From NCBI GenBank assembly GCA_030562195.1, contig JAUJPP010000012.1:15500001-15564000 (forward strand): 64,000 nt of DNA. Direction: 5' to 3'. The stretch comes from Nipponacmea schrenckii (Eukaryota; Mollusca; Gastropoda; Lottiidae). This document shows, piece after piece, positions 56,076 to 64,000 of this stretch. Within the stretch, counting starts at the first letter, position 1. Every line of letters starts with the position of its first letter. The notes under the pieces were generated by a model. The model saw nothing but the letters and a program-made list of their open reading frames with translations. It was not told where the DNA came from and made no database searches. The position numbers were made by a program, and so were the translations under genes.

Positions 56076-58390
56076 AAAAGCATGGAAATTCCATTAAAGT
56101 GGTACTGTCAATTTTTTCCAACCTGATGTTATTAAGTCAACATTCGTCAACAATAATATCAGTGGCTATTAAAGAATGTTTTAGACCAAGTGTGAAGATT
56201 GATGATGAAATAGATGAAAGTATTTACATCAATAAGTAACAGTACCTGAAATCCATCATGTACACGTGATATAAAAATAGAAACTACCTGTGTTAATAAT
56301 GTGGGCTGTAGCTTGGTAATTTTACCACTCATGTTATCTGGTAGCAGGATGTCCTGTTTATTCCGGTAGTGTCATGGCCAAAGAAAATAAATAATCTCTT
56401 TGATAGAAAATTATTTTCATTCGATTTTTGGTATAAGGTAAGACATATCAATTTTTTGTTAAATTTTAAGAAAAGAATACTTTTTGATGTAAATCAGTAC
56501 ATCTGTACTTTAATAGGGAGCTTAAATGATGCGACAATGATATAATGTAAAGGCTATCATCATTGAATAATATATACACTAATGATAATTGTACATCAAA
56601 CAAAACTGAAGACAGTTGGATTTATTTTTACAGTTATTTATATTATATCAAGAGTTATTGCCCTTAGCCCAATAAGACAGTCATCACCTTGTATGTAAGA
56701 TACTTCACTTTATAGTCTGATTTATTTTAAATGCTGGTATGCCAAATATTTGAGCTATTGCCAATGGACAGTAAATAGGGGAATTTTTATTGACATATTT
56801 TGGTGGAGTTCAATTTTCATTATTTTTGTATCGGTATGTTGATAATTTTCCATTAATTTCTTGTGTACATTGTTTAAGATAAAACTTGATAATCTAAGAC
56901 ACTTTATTGTTTGATTATGTTCATATTATGTTGATGGTTTAATAATAATGAAATTTGTATTATAGTTTGCAATATTTGGTGTTTTTTATGTCAATTTTAT
57001 GATGACATTGTTTTAAAGTAATCACCCTTGTCATTTTACTTAAAGTGATTGATAGTATCATTTTCCAATTTTCAGGCAGATGTCTGTGGATTTCGAGTTT
57101 GGTGAATTATACATGTACATGTACCTGACGTCATCAAACACTTATTTTAGACATCGTATAGAAAATTAGAATGTTGCAAATTGTAAATAATGTAACTGAT
57201 ACACATCAATAAGAAATAAGAATATAATTATTTTAACATTCATAGGTTATAAGTGTCACAAATATAGTCCTTGTCTAATTGAAAGATTTCTGCTTTTAAT
57301 ATGCACCATGGGACGAAGACTTCTTTTGTAAAATCAATAATCAGTATTAATAAAATCTGTAGCAATAATAGAGTGTAGGTTATATTAAGGCAATGTGTGT
57401 ATCTGGGATAAGTATTTCACATGACCAATTTAAATAGAGATTAAGGTGTGACTAGATTAACCTTAAATAAACTATGAATGAAAAATATACCCAAGAGGTG
57501 TTCCCATTTTTACAACTCAATAAGAGGAGGTGTTTAGATAATTATATTTGAAAGTCAGTTCTTATCACACATGTATAAATTCAAAATTAGATACTGGATC
57601 CTTTGATGATTCGAAATAGATAATATCAGTCATTGTTTTTTTTAATTAAAGCCCCCACAGTCATTATCATTTCACACTGTTTTTATCACACTTGTAGTTT
57701 AGGTCTCAATGAGTACTTAAAGAGAAAAAGAAACTACCAATTATTTCTATGATACAATCCACAAAGATATTGTCTGCCAGCTGGATGTATCAAATGGCTC
57801 CCATTATTCCTTCTTGAACACATTTACAGCTAAGTGGCCTGGAATGACTGGAATAGGCTTTCACACACTGACCAAGTTTAAAAACCTGCAATGACAATTT
57901 ATTTGATGTAACAAAGAACTGTTCTGAAGCAATAGTTTCTAAGAATTTACTTTGGAAACATATCTACCATTACTAAGTTTCTGCCATAGTACCCCCCTTA
58001 CAGGGCAGTATGCCAAATTTTCATTATCAAAAAACTTTACGAATCATACCTGAAAATATATTTCTAAAAGATGCTATTTACATCCAAATAATATCTTAAA
58101 CAATCTCAATGTGTTTTAAAAGGGTTTATTAAAAATGGAGATTGCTATTATTGTTTAAGAAACAGTTTGTTCTAGTTTTGGTGTTAAGTTGAAACATGTA
58201 TAATTTGTAGGAGACATATATCTCTGTAATTAGACATTTGTCACCCTAAAATACAAACAGTTGTTTTTTACACCTACCCAAATCAATAAAGAAATTTTTT
58301 TGCCATTAAAAATTAATTCTAGTTCAATTTGTCAGCTATTTTCTGAGACACATCTCTCTAGAGTTTGCTGTACAGTGTTCACTAATTAAA
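56076..58390. other. No recognisable gene
   Basis: Very AT-rich non-coding sequence. Contains only a weak copy of the AAAATTGGAATGG repeat at 57157-57215. Confidence 0.55.
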
Positions 58391-59031
58391 GGGCGTTGCC
58401 TGGTCTATTTCATGTTTTGGAAAAAATTGAATTTATATATGAAAGAATGATTTCTGGAGACTGGTTGTGCATTTATTGATGATTTGGGGTCCTGCTCTTC
58501 AGTTTAAATCAGACTGCATGTCAATCAGAGTTTTTTTAATGGGTTGACAGCCCTTTAAACATGCCATAAATATTGGACATTTCAAACCTTTAATTCAGGA
58601 GTAAAAAAATGTGAATGGATCAATCTACATCAAACTTGGCACATATGTAGACAATTACAATACGAACAAAATATTTTGGTCGGTAACCATGGAAAAGTGA
58701 AAATTTCCAGGAGCCAAACTAAGAGGAATTTTTAAAAACCCCAACGACATTCTTTTTGTAATTGAATAAGCTTTATAACGAGACCAAGATCATTGAGTTA
58801 ACATAAGAAATGACAGATTAATCTGGTATTGAATAGGGCACAATTTTCCACGAAATTTAAATTTTAGTGAAAACCACCAAGAAACATAAATCATTGCGGA
58901 TCTTTTCTTGTTTTATGGTTGTGATTTTAAGAAAGAACAATTACCTGCCATCTGGACACAAAAGTAGTAAATTAATTATTGCAAAAACTCAAAGAACCTT
59001 CATATCTGTGCCGACCACCATAACTAATACT
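58391..59031 (+). repeat. ~640-bp dispersed repeat, copy 2
   Basis: Partner of 47669-48335. It lacks about 25 bases near 58695 relative to copy 1 but is otherwise very close. The plus frame 58867-59091 runs out of the repeat and is not a gene. Confidence 0.9.
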
Positions 59032-59577
59032 GAAGCCATAAACACAAAGTCACATGACCATGCATATCATTATGACGTTATGTGGTTGTAATGGCGTTGG
59101 AAAATGTCCTTTCGTTTCTATAAATAACTGATACTATATAGTAATATACATCTATGCATATGAGCCATGGCCGCATCTATCTTGAACAGTCATTTGACAG
59201 TGACGTCAGACATGCGCAGCTAGATGCTGTTGTCTTCGGACGTCTTAATAGTTATTTGTTGCCTTAACTCTTTTACTGGAAGATTGTTTTTATAAGAAAA
59301 AACAAACTTGCTTGAAACTTCCCATAGTTTCTGCAACTATTTCCCATTAAACCAAGTGGTATGTGATACTAGACACTAGTCCAAGGTAGAAATGATATCA
59401 TATATCTAGATAGGAAGTGGTTTATTGTTGAAACGATGATAACGGATATTATTACAGGATGATATTTTCCCTCTTGTAATCATGCTTAAAGGAAAACTTC
59501 CTTGTAGATTTCTTTTAACTTTAAGTTTATCATTAAATCAATCTCATCCTGAGACTGTGCAGTTCATTATCCTAAAA
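59032..59577. other. No recognisable feature
   Basis: Non-coding AT-rich sequence. Confidence 0.55.
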
Positions 59578-59640
59578 AATTTAATATAGTTATCCTAGGA
59601 TATTAAATATAGTTATCCTAGAATATTTAATATAGTTAAA
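59578..59640 (+). repeat. Short tandem repeat, ~26-bp unit
   Basis: TTTAATATAGTTATCCTAGG, TTAAATATAGTTATCCTAGA and TTTAATATAGTTAAAAGG form about 2.5 units. Confidence 0.8.
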
Positions 59641-59715
59641 AGGAATACTTACTCTTGGAATGAACATGAAATTTATATTCTCAAACTTGTTCAATGAGAG
59701 GAGATTATTATATTC
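59636..59715 (+). repeat. Dispersed TTAA-end module (copy 3)
   Basis: TTAAAAGGAATACTTACTCT at the start, then AATGAACATGAAATTTATAT, TTGTTCAATGAGAG and ATTCATCAGTTGGACTTAC, as in 29527-29640. Confidence 0.6.
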
Positions 59716-59911
59716 ATCAGTTGGACTTACAACATGTAGTAAATATACCATAGAGAATCCCTGTATATCAATTAGCACAATGTCAATTTTCAATCAAATG
59801 TCTGTGTACCCTGCAACTCCTCTAAATTGAAGTTATTGATGACGTTACTTATCACTCAGGCCTTATGTGATACATTCATCAATCACCTTTTCTTAACAGA
59901 ATTGCAGGATC
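59716..59911. other. No recognisable feature
   Basis: Non-coding interval between two repeat blocks; in the 29.6-30.1-kb copy the interval is longer and holds a short ORF. Confidence 0.5.
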
Positions 59912-59975
59912 CACAGATGTCTTATTGAAAATTGGAATAGTTCAAATTGATGCTATCAGTGTTCTGTGATACGCA
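59912..59975 (+). repeat. Dispersed AAAATTGGAATGG motif repeat (copy 3)
   Basis: CCACAGATGTCTTATTG, AAAATTGGAATAGTTCAAAT and GATGCTATCAGTGTTC, preceded by CTTTTCTTAACAG, a splice-acceptor-like tract. Confidence 0.6.
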
Positions 59976-60581
59976 TACAAAATTTCTCCAACCTCTTTAC
60001 TTTGTCTTTAAATATCTGAATAATGATGGGAAAATGATGAATGTTGGGGTTACTTATTGTGTTGAGTCTAATCCAGCTTACTATAATTTACACTCTCAGT
60101 TTGATCAAGTGATCAAATGATCTCAGATGTGATATAAGGTGAAGCTATATAAGAATTAATTTTCATATGAACTAAAACTGTTCAAATAAAGATTTGGTGA
60201 GTTATGACTGATTTGAATAAATTCATTGGCTTTTGCAAAATTATATTGAAATAAATTCTTTCCTGTTGCCAGAGATTTAGTGGGAAACACATGGGTGCAT
60301 AATTAATAGTGGATTAAAATTTATGGTCTACATGGGCCTGCTTTGGGTTATTGATACTTGTTTGGATTGACTAAGGAAATTCTAAATTACAAGGAACTTG
60401 TAAGACAAGTTGGTATTCTTCCTATCATAAGAAAATCTCATCTTTGGATTGATATAAGTATTACTGCTCTAAATATCAAATATCATCACCTTTAATAAAT
60501 ACAAATATAATATCACATCATGAGATTCATTATTATCATATCTGTTATCATCCTCAAAATCATCTTCATGGAAACTTCATC
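59976..60581. other. No recognisable feature
   Basis: AT-rich non-coding sequence. Confidence 0.55.
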
Positions 60582-60806
60582 AGCGTTTACACTACAAAAT
60601 TTTATCCATCCTCGGAACAGTTCTTAGGAGAGTACGGGGGAATTTTGTGAAAACGAATGTTTCAGAACGGTTCCAATTCTTGGAACGGTTCTCAGACCAG
60701 ACTGGTACGCTCGTTATATTTTTGGGTAGATTTGCGATTTTATCACAGCCTGGTCCGGACCGAGAACAGAAGGCTATATATTGGCCTGATGTAAAGAGGG
60801 CTTTAA
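60582..60806 (-). mobile_element. Harbinger-like MITE (family copy 2)
   Basis: Left end AGCGTTTACACTACAAAATT; reverse complement of the right end begins AAAGCCCTCTTTACATCAGG. Internal GGAACGGTTCTCAGACC, GATTTTATCACAGCCTGG and CCGGACCGAGAACAGA match 62374-62512 and 17396-17480. Frames inside it (60592-60955) arise because it is GC-richer than its flanks. Confidence 0.55.
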
Positions 60807-62373
60807 ACACAGTATGTAAGAATAGATTAGTAAATAATTCACTATCAGAGGTTGGTGTTCAAGTTTCTACCATCCTTATCAAGTCAAGCTTGATTAAATT
60901 TGATGGACTGGCGATCCCTCGCCACAAAATTGTACCGTATGACACAATAGTATAATTGTTTTGGTTCATATAAAACATATAAGTATTAAAACACTTCATA
61001 ATATGATGCATTATACATATGAAAATTAAGGTAAGAAAATTTTAATGACTTAATGTGGCTGATTTATGATAATTGCTGTTCCTATTAAAATGTCACTGTT
61101 GAGTTTTAGACTTCCCGTTTCTCTGCAATTAAATGAAAACTTGATTTCAGTAGTCTATTAACTTTTACATGAAATGTAATAGACGAATTCATAACATTGA
61201 TAATAACTTAACAAGAGGTATGTTTTATTGTTTAATTGTAAAAGAAATAGATCCCAAAATTTATTCATGAAAATTTAATGTTTTATTAAGTTGAACATCA
61301 TAATATGCAGCTCATGATATTTTCTCTCTCAACTTGATAAATCAAATCTTATCAAAGCCTGTTATTTACAGGTTAAAACTATAGTGCCACTGTTAAAATT
61401 TTAAATCTTGCTTCTGGTTTCCATACAATTGAATAAATATCATTTGAGAAGGTAGGCCTAATTTACAGTCTCATTGTTACTGACTACTACATAGACTGAT
61501 AATAGCTGTTCAATGAGATTTTTTTAAAAGATATACAAATAACAACTTCTTCTGTCAGAATGTTTCAGTTGTTTAATTGTAGTAGAACTGTAAGCTCAAT
61601 TTTCATTCTGATAGCATTACAGACATTTGAAATATAAAGATCAGTTTGTAAGACAGTTAATAGATAACTGTATCTATTTAACATGACAAGAGGTAAAAGG
61701 GTTTATGTTCCTGTTTAACATGTAATGTATATTTCATAATATACTCATATATACTTGGCCATTATCATCATTATAGTCTGTCATTGTCATGTTGATTTAT
61801 TGTCATTATTGACCATGTTCATGTGAAATAATAATTGAGCTACTTATATCTTTACTAATAAACTTGATAACTAGAAATGAATGAGACAATAGTGGTTGTA
61901 CCTAGTCTAAACAAAAGTTAACTTGAATCATTTCAATTATGTTCAAATATTTCACAATAAATATTTACCTAATAGATAATAATCATATTGAGCCATTATT
62001 TAAAATCATAATTCAATATTTTACACAAATCAATTGAATGTCGATGAAGGTAGACAAAAAGGCGGAACCTCAACATCGATTTGCGACCTTTTTGTGGGGA
62101 AAAAATACTAATTTTTTTTTAACTGTATAAAGCGTGCACCCCCTCTTTGTTGGGCTGTTTTAGGGTAAAAACCTGGACATTATACATGGAATTATAAGGT
62201 AGTACTGACATGTCATTAAAATGTAGATCTGGATCTTTCTAACAGTTAGTACCAAAATGCAATACGTGCCGAGAATTGATTACTGCACATGCATATTAAC
62301 CGACCTTCACCTTTACGTCTTTAATTGCATATTTTATGAAGAGTTCAATTGGAACGTGTTTGAGAATAGTCAA
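60807..62373. other. No recognisable gene
   Basis: Very AT-rich non-coding sequence with one TAGGCCTA at 61453. Confidence 0.55.
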
Positions 62374-62512
62374 GCGTTGACATTATTTTTAAGGAACCAT
62401 TCTTTCGCCACGCTCGTTATATTGTTGGTGTAAACGGGGTAGATTTATGATTTTATCACGGCCAGACCGAGAATGGAACACTTTATAGTGGCCTGATGTA
62501 AACAGGGCTTTT
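62374..62512 (-). mobile_element. Harbinger-like MITE (family copy 3, shortened)
   Basis: GCTCGTTATATTGTTGG, GATTTTATCACGGCCAGACC, GAGAATGGAACACTTTATAG and GGCCTGATGTAAACAGGGCT match the right half of 60582-60806. Confidence 0.55.
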
Positions 62513-62765
62513 GTTAAGACTGAAACATCAATCTCTATTCTAGATGACTTCAACTGCTCTTACCATACAGCTTTTCTGTTTTTTAACATTGAACATAATT
62601 TGCAAATAGAATTTATCTTAGAGTATTGTTTACTGGTTTTCCAGCATTTACAGATTGGAAATGGCATTTTTATTTCATCCTAAATCTGTAGGCTACTGGA
62701 GGCCACTGCTAGCTCTTAGGCCTTTCAGGCATTTTCTGCTGCTATCTGGTGTACCTTCTTTTTAG
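62513..62765. other. No recognisable feature
   Basis: Non-coding sequence. Confidence 0.5.
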
Positions 62766-63181
62766 TATACGCCCACATGGATGTATATTGTTGTCAACCC
62801 TATCCATCGGTCTGTCGGTCCAGCAACATTTCTTGTAGACTACAATTTTCTATGGATTTTAATGAAATTGGGCATGAGCATCAGAAATGATAAGCAGCAG
62901 TCAAATTCGATTTTGAACATTTTTCAACAAACAATTTGTTGCAGAAACACTAGAAGCTACAATTTTCAATGGATTTTATTGAAACTTGATGTGAGCATTG
63001 GAATTGACAAGACGACGGTTATCACCCTTGACAAGACAGAAGCTGCAGGTTTCAAAGGATTTTGATGAAACTTCTTGCGAGCAATGGCAATGAAAAAAAT
63101 TTCAGTGAATGTTTTTTTAGTTATTTCTCAAGTTCAATACTGCCTGTGGGCGTATATTACCTTGTCTGACAAGTGATCTTT
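62766..63181 (+). mobile_element. Short CCGT-type element
   Basis: TATACGCCCAC (62766), decayed GTCGGTCC tract, two to three core units with GAAGCTACAATTTTCAATGG, ATTGAAACTTGATGTGAGCA, then GTGGGCGTATA (63146-63156) and TTACCTTGTCTGACAAG. Its core variant is the one seen at 2956-3432. Confidence 0.8.
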
Positions 63182-63514
63182 AGTAGATTTATTTAATTTT
63201 TACTGTAACTATACTGAGTACACATGAAAACGCACCACTTGGAAAAATCAATATTTAAGTTCGAATGAACTGCAATATAATTTTTATACAACATCAACAC
63301 TACAGTGACGTCACCCAACATGCCAGGTGCAAGAAATGCCAGAATTTCATGTTAACTGCAAGGCTATGCAATTTTTTGCCAAAACGCAACATTTTGCATG
63401 CACACCACGGGAAAAAATGAATTTCACTATGGATTGTGCACACATTACCTTTAAAAGAATGTGAATCCACATAAAATTTCACTTCTTCACTGACACTTGT
63501 GAAACACCGACACA
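63182..63514. other. Left flank of the Tc1-like element
   Basis: TACTGAGTACACATGAAAAC and GCACCACTTG near 63210-63240 may hold the 5' terminal repeat of the transposon, but the right end is outside the window, so this cannot be tested here. Confidence 0.3.
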
Positions 63515-64000
63515 ATGCCGCGACTTACAGCGAACCTGCAATTGGCATGCTTCGAAATGGTGCCAGCACTAGGGAAATTGCCAGACGACTACACTGCGCA
63601 CACACAACGATTGCAAGACTCCATCAAAGGTTTCTGCAAACAGGGAGCACTCAGGACTGTCCTCGACCGGGTCACCAACGTGTGACAACGGCACTTCAGG
63701 ACCGTCAGATGGTACTGGAACATGTCAGAGACCGAACACTGCCAGCAACTTGAATTGCTGCTCAAGTCCAAGGACGATGTGGATTCATTCACTTAACACT
63801 GTTAGGAACTGTCTGCCAGCTGCAGGCCTTCGTGCTCGACGTCCTTATTTCAGCCCCATATTGACGGATCCTCACGTTTCAACAGGACAACTCTAGGGAA
63901 CACACTGCAAGGGTGTCCATGCAGTACCTTGCACAGCAGCAAATCCCCCTGCTTCAGTGGCCAGCTCTGTCACCCAACCCGATCGAGCACTTATGGGATG
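63515..64000 (+). pseudogene. Tc1/mariner transposase, damaged, running off the window
   Basis: ATG at 63515 encodes MPRLTAN; after a frameshift near 63535 the frame continues AIGMLRNGASTREIARRL, a Tc1 N-terminal helix-turn-helix, then TGSTQDCPRPGHQRVTT (GRPR-like linker) to a stop at 63751-63753. Another frame carries TVRNCLPAAGLRARRPY. From about 63870 the C-terminal part FQQDNS, HTAR, WPALSPNPIEHLWD is present, holding the second Asp and the Glu of the DDE site. The intervening catalytic core with the first Asp is deleted (several hundred bases short of the usual ~340-residue protein). Frameshifts, stop and deletion make it non-functional. Confidence 0.85.

Noticed and set aside
58867..59091. 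74-codon plus-strand frame
   Set aside because: It starts in a dispersed repeat and runs past its end; the other copy has no equivalent frame.
60592..60955. 72- and 102-codon frames on opposite strands
   Set aside because: Both overlap the GC-richer Harbinger-like element and are not maintained in its other copies.

Overview
This is a nuclear, AT-rich metazoan window (roughly two thirds A+T by eye), almost certainly from a mollusc and plausibly a bivalve. The main evidence is a TIR-bounded repeat (TATACGCCCAC ... GTGGGCGTATA) carrying CCGT/GTCC microsatellite tracts and a core of about 160 bp repeated in tandem, a pattern I associate with molluscan genomes. There is no bacterial gene organisation, no rRNA, no CRISPR array and no intact tRNA gene. 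The window looks like a gene-poor, transposon-laden intergenic or intronic region.

Coding content is sparse. Two open frames are too long for chance and have raised GC: a minus-strand basic Ser/Thr/Lys-rich protein (35830-36381), and a plus-strand small SGNH/GDSL-hydrolase-like protein (41389-42051) lying just after a repeat end. A decayed minus-strand coding sequence at 53578-54169 keeps protein-like text in all three frames plus an AATAAA signal. Weaker candidate exons or fragments lie at 28898-29246 and 29770-29961.

Layout. 0-4 kb: two GIY-YIG-like Penelope-type retroelement tails, a TTAA-flanked MITE, a decayed CCGT-type repeat and a SINE-like piece. 4-16 kb: mostly featureless, with a 149-bp palindromic MITE and homopolymers. 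16-20 kb: a 10-bp array, a degenerate tandem repeat, a Harbinger-like element, a CCGT-type repeat and a tRNA-derived SINE. 22-26 kb: TTAA MITEs and a 1.66-kb minisatellite with trimeric higher-order structure. 27.6-28.3 kb: polypyrimidine tract with an 88-bp period. 35.8-36.4 kb: best host gene candidate. 38.7-41.1 kb: long CCGT-type element with a 429-bp internal duplication. 41.4-42.1 kb: SGNH ORF. 42.6-45.6 kb: nested TTAA and CCGT elements, a possible hAT and a tandem repeat. 47.7-48.3 and 58.4-59.0 kb: two copies of a ~640-bp repeat. 50.1-53.1 kb: another CCGT-type element interrupted by a clean 1,065-bp hAT element with 8-bp target duplication. 53.5-54.2 kb: decayed coding sequence. 60.6-63.2 kb: two Harbinger-like fragments and a CCGT-type element. 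63.5 kb to the end: a damaged Tc1-like transposase running off the window.

Most of the window is best read as layered mobile-element history: several class II families (TTAA-site MITEs, hAT, Harbinger-like, Tc1, CCGT/160-bp elements), Penelope-like tails and SINEs, some nested so that relative age can be read from the sequence.
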